Of a stretch of DNA of 32,580 bases, positions 16,933 to 26,581 are shown in pieces (the first letter of the stretch is position 1; each line of letters opens with the position of its first letter). The DNA comes from Bryobacteraceae bacterium (lineage in GTDB: Bacteria > Acidobacteriota > Terriglobia > Bryobacterales > Bryobacteraceae): contig JAICLJ010000038.1 of NCBI GenBank assembly GCA_025927575.1, positions 1 to 32,580 on the forward strand, read 5' to 3'. The notes below the pieces were generated by a model. It saw nothing but the letters and a program-made list of their open reading frames with translations. It had not been told where the DNA came from and searched no databases. Position numbers and translations under genes: made by a program.

Positions 16933-18078
16933 CTAGATCAGATGATTCCGAAAATCTTCTGTCTTCTCGCAAGACAATTGCTCCATGACCTGCCGAAGCT
17001 GGATCTTTAGGATGGTGATAGTATGATCGGCCCCGTGTTCGCCCAGCGCGCCGACACCATACATGAAGGTCCTGCCCAGAAACGTAAATTGCGCTCCAGA
17101 AGCAAGCGTCCTTGCTATGTCAGGACCGGACCTTAAGCCACTATCCATCATTATTGTTATTTTGTCGCGATACTTCTCCACAATCCTTTTGAGCGAATGT
17201 ATCGTGGATTCTCCCGCGTCCAACTGTCTGCCGCCGTGGTTGGAAACAATGATGCCATCGATTCCAAGTTGAATCGCTTTTTCAGCATCCATCTCATTGA
17301 CAACCCCTTTTAGAACGAGCTTCCCTTTCCACATATCACGGATAGCCGCTACTTTTTCTTCGTTCAACCTGCCATTAAACGTTTTGTTCATGAATAGGCC
17401 AAGGTGATGCATATTCATACCTTTCGGCATATAAGGTTTCAGTACCTGAAATGAAGGCTGCCCATGAATAAGTGTCCTCAATGCCCAATTGGGCTTCCCC
17501 AGTATCTGAAGGATGTTGCTCAGCGTCATCCTGGGAGGCATCGCTAAGCCATTCTTTATTTCCTTGGGGCGATATCCGAAAGTGGGCACGTCGCTCAGCA
17601 TCACGAGCACCGGGCAATGCGCCGCTTCCGCACGCTTGATGATCTGATCTCTGAGACTATTCTCTGCGGGGTGGTATAACTGGAACCACGCCTTACCTTC
17701 TGTAAGTTCGCTTATTCGTTCAATGCTGCTGGTGCTCACCGTACTTAACACGAATGGTATGTTATGTCTGAATGCAGCCCTAGCGAGTATTTCAGGAGAA
17801 TTAGGCCAGATCAGGCCTTGTAGACCCACGGGAGCTATTCCAAACGGCGCATCGTAAGCGTGGCCGAATAGCTCCGTTTTCAGATTAGAGCCGGTGTAGC
17901 TCGTCAGATACCGGGGGAGAAGTTCCACCTCACGAAGATCCGATGTGTTTTTGTAAAGATTTCTTTCTTCATTGCAACCCCCGTCCAGGTATTCAAAAGC
18001 AAACCTGGGCATTCTGCTTCTTGCCTTTTTTATAAGGTCATCCACCGCGGGGTATTTCGGATTATATTTAACCTTCAT
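16933..18078 (-). CDS. FMN-dependent alpha-hydroxy-acid dehydrogenase (L-lactate dehydrogenase/glycolate oxidase family)
   Basis: 381 residues, the normal family length, forming an FMN-binding TIM barrel that oxidises 2-hydroxy acids to 2-oxo acids. Active-site residues map cleanly: Tyr30 in FEYLDGG, Tyr135 in WFQLYHP, Asp163, Arg170, Lys257 in LVLKGV, and His281/Arg284 in SNHGGRQLD. The phosphate-binding segment DSGLRSGPDIARTLASGA and FLGRTFMYG is intact. The substrate, lactate or another hydroxy acid, is not settled. The gene stands out by base composition: three 60-base rows that I counted (17161, 17401, 17941) are 48, 40 and 40% GC, well below the neighbouring genes. It sits between a convergent hairpin and a decayed PD40 gene, which supports acquisition by transfer. 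No transport or electron-transfer partner is adjacent. Confidence 0.92.
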   Translation of the reverse strand: MKVKYNPKYPAVDDLIKKARSRMPRFAFEYLDGGCNEERNLYKNTSDLREVELLPRYLTSYTGSNLKTELFGHAYDAPFGIAPVGLQGLIWPNSPEILARAAFRHNIPFVLSTVSTSSIERISELTEGKAWFQLYHPAENSLRDQIIKRAEAAHCPVLVMLSDVPTFGYRPKEIKNGLAMPPRMTLSNILQILGKPNWALRTLIHGQPSFQVLKPYMPKGMNMHHLGLFMNKTFNGRLNEEKVAAIRDMWKGKLVLKGVVNEMDAEKAIQLGIDGIIVSNHGGRQLDAGESTIHSLKRIVEKYRDKITIMMDSGLRSGPDIARTLASGAQFTFLGRTFMYGVGALGEHGADHTITILKIQLRQVMEQLSCEKTEDFRNHLI

Positions 18079-18200
18079 TTATCTGTTCCAGCAACTGCAA
18101 CAACGTGATTGATGCTGTAGAAGCCGCGTCTAAGATGAACTGATCGCAGCTCTATTTTATAAAACGCGAACCGGCGTCGTATTCACGTCCGCTGCTTTCA

Positions 18201-18934
18201 TTGGGCGAGCCGCTCTTGATGCTCACCGCGGTTTGCAGACGAAGAAGATGCCGATTTTCTTATGGCGTGCAATGGTGCTGCGAGTACGTGCATGCCGATC
18301 GTGCCGGAACGCCGATATCTTTGGCAAATCGGTTTCGGCTCCCCACATATTACCCGAATGGGAAATGGCTCGCATTCATCCGTGTGCTTCCCGGCAGAGC
18401 TGAGGACGGGAAATCTTCGTAGTTTCCCCTACGGGTGGCCGGCCCCGGCGGCTTACATTTGATAGCGAGTACATCAACGGCGTCACGTGGGGTTCCGACA
18501 GCCGGGAAATTGTGTTTTCGTGCCCACGCGACCGGGCGCAAGGCGCTGTCTGGCGGATTCCGGTTTCCGGCGGCACGTCAAGGCCGCTCTCCGCCGCCCT
18601 GCGGAACGCCTCCTTCCCCTCCATCTCTCGGCAGGGTAAGCAGATGGCGTTCATCGATTCCTGGTCCGATTCCAACCTCTACCTTCGTGCCGGTCCGGGT
18701 TTCCCGCCAGCCGGAATGCCATGGCAACTTGGTGCACCGCTGGGTGTGGCTCTTTCCACACGAACGGACCACAGCCCGGCCTTTTCCCCAGACGGAGAAC
18801 GCTTTGCATACATCTCGGATCGCACTGGTAGCAACCAGGTCTGGATTTCACAGCGTGATGGCAGCGATGCGATTCAGTTAACGTCATTGGGGAACCAATC
18901 GGCGTCGCCGCCCTGCTGGTCCCCGGACGGCACG
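18201..18934 (+). pseudogene. Remnant of a TolB/PD40 propeller protein, frameshifted and truncated at both ends
   Basis: Two overlapping frames together read as one PD40 propeller. The first frame gives 'AGTPISLANRFRLPTYYPNGKWLAFIRVLPGRAEDG' up to about 18410. The homology then continues one base back as 'EIFVVSPTGGRPRRLTFDSEYINGVTW', and later SISRQGKQMAFID, HSPAFSPDGERFAYISDRTGSNQVW and PPCWSPDG, ending near 18934. The switch fits loss of one G in the run GGG|GAA at 18408-18411. No N-terminal effector domain (kinase or winged helix) is found upstream of about 18288, and the protein stops abruptly inside a blade. The second frame runs on to a TAA at 19004 that abuts the SPOR gene ATG. A sequencing error could explain the frameshift but not the missing ends. 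Confidence 0.8.
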
Positions 18935-18989
18935 CGGCACAGGAAATTTGCGAACTGCCTTTCAAGTGCTTTATTGCTCGGAGTTCCAG

Positions 18990-18995
18990 TACAAT
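18990..18995 (+). promoter_or_regulatory. Candidate -10 (TACAAT) for a near-leaderless SPOR-gene transcript
   Basis: CCAG-TACAAT ends 11 bases before ATG 19007, with no Shine-Dalgarno between. The same CCAG-TACAAT string precedes lipA. No clear -35 was seen. Confidence 0.5.
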
Positions 18996-19006
18996 CTATA
19001 CAGTAA

Positions 19007-19648
19007 ATGTTTCAAACTCGGGAAGGCGAAGCGGAGATTTTGCTCGGGAATAAACAGATCGTTGGTATCTTCTTTATCCTGGCGGTGTTGTTCGGAGTGT
19101 TCTTCACCGCAGGTTACATGGTCGGTCGTAACTCAGGTGAGAAGAAAGCGGAAGACAGCCTCGTTCAGGCAAGTCCGGCTTCCAATTCTGCAGCGGCTGC
19201 GCAAACAGGCGAGACGCACGCAGTGCCCGGAGATGCCGGGACAGGGGTGGCGGAAACGGCGGAAGCACAGCAGGGCGGCGACAGCAGTGGCAATATGGGA
19301 GCAACTACAGAAGCGGAAGCGGCGCCGGCCGCACGAACCGAAACGATATCACCAAAGAAGGCAAACCGCCAGCACACCGAAGTCGATGCCGAGAGTGGCT
19401 CTTTGATGGTCACGCCCCGCCGCGGGCAAACGTATCTACAGGTCGCGGCCGTCAGCAGGTCCGAGGCTGAAGCCGTAGCGACCGTGCTTAGCAAAAAGGG
19501 GTTCAACGCGCACGTCGCTCCGCGTCCCGGAACCAAACTTTTTCGAGTGCTGGTCGGTCCGGTTCGCGATGCCGGCGAACTTTCAAGCACACGCGACGCG
19601 CTGATGCATAAGGGATTCCGGCAGGTATTCGTGCAGCGATACGAATAG
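19007..19648 (+). CDS. SPOR-domain membrane protein
   Basis: 213 residues. A short cytoplasmic N-terminus (1-16) is followed by one transmembrane helix (about 17-40, IVGIFFILAVLFGVFFTAGY), then a long Ala/Glu/Gly-rich low-complexity linker (about 45-135). A C-terminal SPOR domain occupies about 141-213 (TYLQVAAVSRSEAEAVATVLSKKGF and FRVLVGPVRDAGELSSTRDALMHKGFRQVFV). SPOR domains bind denuded peptidoglycan glycan strands at the division septum, as in FtsN and DedD, and this layout matches such proteins. Envelope or division function is inferred. The ATG directly follows a TAA from the decayed frame upstream and has no Shine-Dalgarno. It is followed by the lipA promoter after about 80 bases. 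Confidence 0.88.
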   Translation: MFQTREGEAEILLGNKQIVGIFFILAVLFGVFFTAGYMVGRNSGEKKAEDSLVQASPASNSAAAAQTGETHAVPGDAGTGVAETAEAQQGGDSSGNMGATTEAEAAPAARTETISPKKANRQHTEVDAESGSLMVTPRRGQTYLQVAAVSRSEAEAVATVLSKKGFNAHVAPRPGTKLFRVLVGPVRDAGELSSTRDALMHKGFRQVFVQRYE

Positions 19649-19730
19649 CTCATAATTGAGCGCCGGCGGGTCGGCCTCTTGGAGAGGCTATGCCATACAC
19701 CATCCATAAAGGCGCGGGCTTTCTCGCCAG

Positions 19731-19736
19731 TACAAT
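19731..19736 (+). promoter_or_regulatory. Candidate -10 (TACAAT) for leaderless lipA transcript
   Basis: CCAG-TACAAT ends 9 bases before GTG 19746, and the gap lacks a Shine-Dalgarno. Confidence 0.5.
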
Positions 19737-19745
19737 GAAGGTTCC

Positions 19746-20675
19746 GTGCCCTTCGAACCGCTTGTCCAAATCGACTCTCCCCTGCCCCGGCGGCGCCTTC
19801 CGGCCTGGTTGCGGAAAGGGCGCACGCATTTCGAATCTGTTCAGACGCTGAAAAGCGAACTACGCCGGCTGCATCTGCACACAGTTTGCGAATCGGCACG
19901 CTGCCCCAACATGCACGAGTGTTTCCACCGCGGCGCCGCGACGTTCATGATTCTCGGCAACCTGTGCACGCGCGGTTGCGGGTTTTGCTCGGTGCCGAAG
20001 GGATCGCCTGCAAAACACGAATTTGCACTGGACCCGTTCGAACCGTCGCATGTGGCCGACATGGCGGCGCGGATGCAACTGCGGTACGTCGTAATCACTT
20101 CCGTGAACCGCGACGATCTCGAAGACGGGGGATCGCGGCACTTTGCAGAGACCGTGCGAGAAGTGCGGAGCGCCCTGCCCAACGCGCGCGTCGAGGTGCT
20201 GACCCCCGATTTTTGCGGCGACTTGAAAGCCGTTGCGCGAGTGCTGGACGCAGGACCGCACGTATTCAATCACAATATGGAGACGATCCGGCGGCTGTAT
20301 CGCCGCGTGCGTCCGCAAGCCGATTACCGGCAATCGCTCCACGTGCTGGAGTTCGCGAAACACTATCGCGGCGACGTTCTGACAAAATCCGGCTTAATGG
20401 TGGGACTGGGCGAAGAGCCCGCCGAGGTGCATGAACTCCTGCGCGATGTTCGCGCCGCGGGAACGGACGTGGCCACGATCGGACAATATCTGCAGCCCAC
20501 GCGGCGCAATCTGCGGGTATCTGAATACGTAACCCCTGAGCAGTTCGACGCCTACCGCGATTTCGGATTGGGGGCCGGATTCCGCATGGTATTCAGCGGC
20601 CCGTTCGTGCGCAGTTCCTATATGGCCGACCTCGTCAGCGAAAAAGCATCGGCTGCGCCGGAGTTACGGGCGTGA
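19746..20675 (+). CDS. lipA: Lipoyl synthase
   Basis: 309 residues, a radical SAM enzyme that inserts two sulfurs into octanoylated E2 and GcvH subunits. The auxiliary cluster motif C-x4-C-x5-C is C48, C53, C59 (CESARCPNMHEC). The radical SAM motif C-x3-C-x2-C is C74, C78, C81 (CTRGCGFC). The C-terminal RSSY motif (289-292), which provides the serine ligand of the auxiliary cluster, is present. VITSVNRDDLEDGG and GLMVGLGE are further family blocks. The start is GTG with no Shine-Dalgarno, next to a candidate leaderless promoter. The stop overlaps the next gene's GTG start by four bases (GTGA), so lipA and lnt form an operon. lipB is not in the window. Confidence 0.97.
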   Translation: MPFEPLVQIDSPLPRRRLPAWLRKGRTHFESVQTLKSELRRLHLHTVCESARCPNMHECFHRGAATFMILGNLCTRGCGFCSVPKGSPAKHEFALDPFEPSHVADMAARMQLRYVVITSVNRDDLEDGGSRHFAETVREVRSALPNARVEVLTPDFCGDLKAVARVLDAGPHVFNHNMETIRRLYRRVRPQADYRQSLHVLEFAKHYRGDVLTKSGLMVGLGEEPAEVHELLRDVRAAGTDVATIGQYLQPTRRNLRVSEYVTPEQFDAYRDFGLGAGFRMVFSGPFVRSSYMADLVSEKASAAPELRA

Positions 20676-22156
20676 AGCCCCCGCGCCCACGCTGGGAGAT
20701 TCCGCTTTACCTCGCTCTCTCGCTTCTGACCGGAGCGTGCCTGCGCCTGGTATTTCCGAGCTACGACGCTTACTGGCTGGCGGCCTTTGCGCTCACGCCT
20801 TTGCTGATCGCCCTGGCACGAGAGGAGAGCGCGAAACGGCGCTTTCTATACGGATGGGCGGCCGGTTTCGTCTACTGGTTCTGGCTTTGTATCTGGATTC
20901 AGTTTGTGCTTCAGGTACACGCGTATATGGGCGTATTTGGAAGTTGGGGCAGTTTTGTGCTGTTCAGCGCATTGAAAGCGACACATCTCGGCGTATTCGC
21001 GTGGCTCGCCGGCCCACTGATGTGGCGGGCATATGGCATTCCCGCGATCGCAGCGCTCTGGGTGGGTTTGGAACGCACTCATGGGACGTTTGGTTTCGCT
21101 TGGCTCGACCTGGGAAATGCCGGGATCAACATGTCCCTGCCGCTGCGGCTCGCCCCATACGTCGGAGTTTACGGTCTTTCGTTCGTTTTTGTGATGCTTT
21201 CAGTCGCAATCGCACTTGTGGTTCTGCGATATCCGCGTAAGCACCTCTGGCCGCTGGCGGCGTTGGGCGGGTTGTATCTCTTACCCGCCATTCCGCAGCA
21301 CTTCAAAGCCAGCCAGCAGGTTCTGGTTGTTCAGCCAAACGTCGACACGGAAGAAGAATGGACGCCGGCCAGCCAGGCGCAGGCTGAACAGCACTTGCAG
21401 GTCATATCGGATGCGCTCGACGCCCGCCTCGTCGTTTGGCCGGAATTGCCAGCTCCCTTTTATTACTATGACGACCCCGTCTTCCGCGAGGAAGCGCAGC
21501 TCATTGCGCGGAAGCACGGCTATTTCCTGTTCGGCACCGTGGCGCATACACCGAAGGGGCAGCCGCTGAACTCGGCCGTCCTGCTTGGACCGCAAGGGGA
21601 CGTCATAGGCCGGTATGACAAGGTGAATCTCGTTCCTTTCGGAGAATTTGTCCCGCCGCTCTTCAGCTTTGTCAATCGCGTCACTCAGGAGGCGGGCGAT
21701 TTTGCTCCGGGACACGAGATAAAGGTGCTGCCCCAGCCGCCGAATGAACTGGGCGTCTTTATTTGCTACGAATCGGCATTTCCGGATTTCGTCCGGCAAT
21801 TCGCCAGAAACGGAGCAACCGTATTCTTCAACTTGTCGAATGACGGCTACTTCGGCCATAGCGCCGCGCGAGAACAGCATCTATTGCTCGTTCGCATGCG
21901 GGCGGTTGAGAACCGCCGTTTTATCGTCCGCTCAACCAACGACGGCATCACTGCTTCGATTGATCCGGCTGGCCGCATCGTACGAAAGCTACCGCTGTAT
22001 AAAGAGGTAGCAGCCTTGCTGCCGTTCGACAGCGTGCGATCGACAACGCCTTACACACAGCACGGCGATTGGTTTGCCTGGAGTTGTCTGCTCATCGGGG
22101 TCGGTCTGTCGCTACAGACCCAGCTCGCTTCCCGCGTCAGGCGTTCCGCGAGCTGA
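20672..22156 (+). CDS. lnt: Apolipoprotein N-acyltransferase
   Basis: 494 residues. The N-terminal half (about 10-205) has six hydrophobic segments. The C-terminal half is a nitrilase-like (CN hydrolase) domain on the periplasmic side. The catalytic triad is visible as Glu258 (VVWPELPAPF), Lys317 (GRYDKVNLVPFGEF) and Cys365 (VFICYESAFP). NLSNDGYFG and EQHLLLVRMRAVENRR are family blocks. The enzyme adds the third acyl chain to outer-membrane lipoproteins, so a diderm envelope is implied. The start is GTG overlapping the lipA stop (GTGA). The final segment (about 470-485) is a hydrophobic helix, as in E. coli Lnt. Confidence 0.95.
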   Translation: MKPPRPRWEIPLYLALSLLTGACLRLVFPSYDAYWLAAFALTPLLIALAREESAKRRFLYGWAAGFVYWFWLCIWIQFVLQVHAYMGVFGSWGSFVLFSALKATHLGVFAWLAGPLMWRAYGIPAIAALWVGLERTHGTFGFAWLDLGNAGINMSLPLRLAPYVGVYGLSFVFVMLSVAIALVVLRYPRKHLWPLAALGGLYLLPAIPQHFKASQQVLVVQPNVDTEEEWTPASQAQAEQHLQVISDALDARLVVWPELPAPFYYYDDPVFREEAQLIARKHGYFLFGTVAHTPKGQPLNSAVLLGPQGDVIGRYDKVNLVPFGEFVPPLFSFVNRVTQEAGDFAPGHEIKVLPQPPNELGVFICYESAFPDFVRQFARNGATVFFNLSNDGYFGHSAAREQHLLLVRMRAVENRRFIVRSTNDGITASIDPAGRIVRKLPLYKEVAALLPFDSVRSTTPYTQHGDWFAWSCLLIGVGLSLQTQLASRVRRSAS

Positions 22157-22239
22157 GTTCCCCCCTGCAGAGCACAGCCGCTAATGTAAGATGGCGGGTG
22201 GCAGCCGTGCCAAATCCGGACAACTTAACGATATCGTGA

Positions 22240-23646
<1,407 letters not shown>

Positions 23647-23769
23647 ACGCTCGCTTGCCTGAAATTTCGGAGATTGTGTGGGGCAGCCGGCTAATGTCAT
23701 TTGGTTTTTATGGGCAGACCAAGGTATGCGCGTGACTCCCAGCCGCGCTCTTCGATGTTGTGGAAATCT

Positions 23770-23810
23770 CGGGACGCCAGGCGCGGCGGCCGGCCCCGGG
23801 CCCTGTCCCG
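23770..23810 (+). terminator. GC-rich hairpin downstream of metY
   Basis: CGGGAC at 23770-23775 pairs with GTCCCG at 23805-23810, and after a 3-base bulge AGG pairs with CCT. The loop is very GC-rich. It lies about 125 bases after the metY stop and 90 before the next start, without a T-run. A terminator role is plausible but weak. The rest of 23647-23897 shows no convincing gene. Confidence 0.3.
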
Positions 23811-23897
23811 CAAGATGCCTGATAGAATGCAAGCGGTTGCCGTGGTCCGGGGCGAGGGGGTTGGTCTCCGCCTGCGTCTCACAGCGAACTGGAGTTT

Positions 23898-24188
23898 ATG
23901 GAGATCAGTGGTTTCATCAATCTGAACAAGTCTTTCGATTGCGACAAATTGAGAGAAGACCTGACGCAGCGTTACGAAAACGATGTAAGGCCGTACGAAG
24001 TATATGTGCTCAGCGACACAAGGGGTGAACGTATTCAGGTACGGCTTGATTCGAGGGGCCCCGCGGGCGAGCTAAGCAGAGACGTCAAGGTAAACCAACG
24101 CATGAACGATGCCGAGCTAATGCAGGCCGTCACGGAGCGTATTGACGTCATGTTGGACGAGATCGATTCATCGCTTCAGGCACAATAG
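23898..24188 (+). CDS. Uncharacterised small acidic protein (96 residues)
   Basis: I do not recognise a family. ATG 23898 follows CTGGAG, a fair ribosome-binding site. The sequence is soluble and rich in Asp, Glu, Arg and Val, with no signal peptide or membrane segment. It begins with a beta-like MEISGFINLNKSF, has a middle strand pair (YEVYVLSDTRGERIQVRLDS) and ends in a helix (DAELMQAVTERIDVMLDEIDSSL). The composition is that of a real protein, and nearby frames in other phases are not. The amidohydrolase follows, with its likely start only 33 bases after this stop, so the two may be co-transcribed. Confidence 0.6.
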   Translation: MEISGFINLNKSFDCDKLREDLTQRYENDVRPYEVYVLSDTRGERIQVRLDSRGPAGELSRDVKVNQRMNDAELMQAVTERIDVMLDEIDSSLQAQ

Positions 24189-24221
24189 CGATGAGCTTTC
24201 TAAATTCAAAGGTGGCATCGT

Positions 24222-25145
24222 CTGCAACGGAGAACGTTCCTTCAAACAGCCCTGGCATTGACGGCCACGCCATACGTCCGATCTCAGCAGGATCTAATGT
24301 GGGGAGGACCGGTGCTGGATACGCATCTCCACCTGCGGCGCGATCCGGACGCGTGCTTTACGCACATAAAAGGCTGCGGTGTCACAAAAGCCGTCCTGCT
24401 GACCCGGGCCAGCGATGAGGGCAAAGCAAAAGAGGAGATAAAACGGCGTCCCGATAGTTTCGTGCGATCAGTCGCCACGGATCCGGCGGAAGTCGATGCC
24501 GCCAAAGTTCTCAAGAACGCGATCAGTGGAGGTGCGGTCAGCATTGGGGAACTTAAGTATCACCTCGCGCTCGATTCATCCGAAATGCGGCGCGTCTATG
24601 ATGTTTCCGCGGAAATGCAAGTGCCCGTCTTGCTGCACATCCAGAATTTCCCCCACTTTCCTGGAGAGCTCCCTTACAATACGGGCTACACGCAATTCGA
24701 CAAAGTCGTCCGGGCCTACCCGAAGACGAATTTCATCGGACACGCAGATTTGTTCTGGGCGCACATCAGCGCGGACGTTCCTACGGATCGCGGCTATCCG
24801 TCAGGCCCGATCAAACCTGGAGGGCTAACCGACAAGTGGCTATCCGAATTCCCGAATCTCTATGCGGACATATCGGCGTACTCAGGAAATAACGCTCTAT
24901 CCCGTGATACCGATTTCTCTCGTGATTTCATCGTCCGCCATCAAAGTAAGCTGATTTTCGGCAGCGACTGTAGTTGTATCGATGGTAAGGGGGCGGGGAT
25001 TTCGCAGGGCCGCAACCCGGAAGCAAACAGGTTGGCCGGCAAGTGCGTAGCTCGCGCCACGCTGGGGTTATTGAAGCAGCTCACATCACCTGAAGTCTTC
25101 CGCAAGGTGACTTGGGAAAACGGAACACGGCTTTTTAAGATCTAG
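24222..25145 (+). CDS. Tat-exported amidohydrolase-family protein (probable CTG start)
   Basis: Metal-dependent hydrolase of the amidohydrolase-2 type. HxH in VLDTHLHL, His in FIGHADLFW and Asp in FGSDC are the metal and catalytic positions. The first conventional start is TTG 24258 (295 residues). The frame upstream of it, however, reads QRRTFLQTALALTA, a textbook twin-arginine signal that this start would remove. The only start-like codon before that signal is CTG 24222, preceded by AAAGGTGG (24208-24215) at 6-base spacing. An in-frame TAA at 24201 rules out anything further upstream. I therefore predict a CTG start giving 307 residues and export. A broken ATG start is the alternative. The substrate is unknown; decarboxylases and lactonases also belong to this family. 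Confidence 0.8.
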   Translation: MQRRTFLQTALALTATPYVRSQQDLMWGGPVLDTHLHLRRDPDACFTHIKGCGVTKAVLLTRASDEGKAKEEIKRRPDSFVRSVATDPAEVDAAKVLKNAISGGAVSIGELKYHLALDSSEMRRVYDVSAEMQVPVLLHIQNFPHFPGELPYNTGYTQFDKVVRAYPKTNFIGHADLFWAHISADVPTDRGYPSGPIKPGGLTDKWLSEFPNLYADISAYSGNNALSRDTDFSRDFIVRHQSKLIFGSDCSCIDGKGAGISQGRNPEANRLAGKCVARATLGLLKQLTSPEVFRKVTWENGTRLFKI

Positions 25146-25233
25146 ACGGCGAACGGCGCGAGGACAAGCGTGTCTGTTCAAACCGTCCGCGCTGAGTCGC
25201 AGGGCGCCAACAATGATTGCTTCACGAAGGCAG

Positions 25234-25263
25234 TTGGGCAGAGCTCCGAAGACGCTCTATACT
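25234..25263 (+). promoter_or_regulatory. Possible promoter of the decayed efflux operon
   Basis: TTGGGC at 25234-25239 and TATACT at 25258-25263 are separated by 18 bases and lie 20 bases before ATG 25284. The -35 matches only the first three consensus bases. The promoter may survive although the operon behind it is wrecked. Confidence 0.4.
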
Positions 25264-25283
25264 CGGAGTGTCTACGCAACCCC

Positions 25284-25541
25284 ATGCAGCAGCCTCCTCT
25301 TTCCTCCCTCGGGCCAGGCAAGCCAGCGACTCCAGAAATCTCGAATCAGCCGGGTAAGTCGGGGCGCCCCTGGATCTGGCTTCTTCTCATCGTGACAGTA
25401 GGTTTCGGCGCCTACTATTTTTGGGCGTGATCGAAAAGCGACCAGCGCGCAAAGGGCACGGTCAATCCCAATATGCAGCCCGCGAGAGCGGGTGGACGAA
25501 CGCGCGGCGGCGGCATTCCGCCGGTCGTGGCGGTAAAGGCC
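25284..25541 (+). pseudogene. RND efflux periplasmic adaptor (HlyD/MFP) N-terminal remnant, interrupted by TGA
   Basis: From ATG 25284 the frame encodes a Pro-rich leader and a membrane anchor (PWIWLLLIVTVGFGAYYFW), then meets TGA at 25428-25430. The same frame continues after the stop with a Gly/Arg-rich linker and GGGIPPVVAVKA. That is the way RND membrane-fusion proteins read between their anchor and the first beta-barrel strand. The adaptor then ends near 25541, and the frame passes directly into outer-membrane-factor sequence. A single base change at the TGA would restore a continuous frame of 416 codons from 25284 to 26534. The lipoyl, hairpin and beta-barrel domains of the adaptor are absent. 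Confidence 0.7.
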
Positions 25542-26534
25542 TATGTCGCCGCGGATGTGGCCACGGCGCAGGCAACTGCCGCGCAACTCGAAAATGCGCG
25601 CCTCTCCTATCAGGCACAACTTGCCGGCGACTATTTTGAACTGCACGGTATTGATGGCGATGTCGATCTGTTCCAGCGCACCGTGAACTCCTACAAGGAT
25701 TACCTTGACCTCACACGCACTCGCTTCAATGCCGGTGTGGCGTCCGACGCTGATGTCGCGCAAGCGGAAACGCAGCTCGACACGACGCAGGCACAACTGA
25801 TCGACCTGGAAGTAGCACGTGCGCAATTTGAGCACGCAATCGCCATTCTGACCGGAAAGCCGCCCTCCGGTCTGTCGATTTCCAAATTGATCTTGAAGAC
25901 CCCACCGCCCGCCATCCCTGGAGCGGTCCCTTCGGAACTGCTGGAGCGCAGACCGGACATCGCGGCGGCCGAACGGCAGATGGCGGCGGCAAACGAGGAG
26001 ATCGGCTTTGCCACCGCAGCATACTATCCAAACATTACTTTGAGCGCCTCGGCAGGCCTCGAAAGTTCCAGCATCACTCAATGGTTCACGTGGCCCAGCC
26101 GTTTCTGGTCTGTTGGCCCGAGCCTCACCGAGACACTATTCGATGCAGGCCGCCGCCGCGCGCAAGTGGCCGAAGCGCGCGCATCGTACGATACCACCGT
26201 TGCGGCCTATCGCCAGACAGTCCTCGTTGCGTTCCAGCAAATAGAGGACAATTTGGCAGCAATGCGAGTGCTCGAACGGGAAGCCGCCGCGCAGGCGCAA
26301 GCGGTGCGATCCGCGGAACGCTCACTCGATGTTTCAACTGAACAGTACAAAGCGGGCACGGCCGACTATCTGCAAGTGATTACCACACAGGCCATTGCTC
26401 TTCAGGACGAGAGAAGCGCCCTCGACATTCTCACCAGAAGAATGACGGCCAGCGTCTTCTTAATCGAGGCGCTCGGCGGAGGTTGGAATACATCTGCTCT
26501 GCCTTCGCGAAATGTCATAGTGCATGGCCAGTAG
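25473..26534 (+). pseudogene. Outer membrane factor (TolC/NodT family) C-terminal part fused to adaptor remnant
   Basis: The open frame starts at ATG 25473 inside the adaptor remnant. From about residue 24 it matches the C-terminal two thirds of an OprM/NodT-type efflux channel: ATAAQLENARLSYQAQLAGDYFELHG, FNAGVASDADVAQAETQLDTTQAQLIDLE, ELLERRPDIAAAERQMAAANEEIGFATAAYYPNI and YKAGTADYLQVITTQAIALQDERSALDI. The lipoprotein signal and the first third of the channel are missing, as are the RND pump and most of the adaptor that normally lie between. The simplest reading is one large internal deletion of an adaptor-pump-channel operon. Without a signal sequence the product cannot reach the outer membrane. 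Automatic annotation may list it as an intact efflux outer-membrane protein. Confidence 0.8.
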
Positions 26535-26564
26535 CTCTGCGCCGCTGACAGCGTTACGCGCTCA

Positions 26565-26581
26565 TAATACAACTCGTATTA
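26565..26581 (+). promoter_or_regulatory. Inverted repeat upstream of hsp20, possible operator
   Basis: TAATAC-AACTC-GTATTA is a perfect 6-bp inverted repeat with a 5-base centre. It lies directly upstream of a TAGAAT -10 candidate (26584-26589). It matches neither CIRCE (TTAGCACTC-N9-GAGTGCTAA) nor HAIR (CTTGAGT-N7-ACTCAAG). A repressor or activator site is an inference from position. Confidence 0.35.

Noticed and set aside
24191-24418. ATG-started frame at 24191 as the amidohydrolase N-terminus
   Set aside because: It is in a different phase from the amidohydrolase and encodes no signal or motif. Joining it would need a frameshift, whereas the CTG start explains the Tat signal directly.
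25428-25476. TGA recoded as selenocysteine in the efflux remnant (selD is present)
   Set aside because: No SECIS-like hairpin with a GGUC apical loop at the right distance follows the TGA, the residue lies in a non-catalytic linker, and the gene is otherwise broken.
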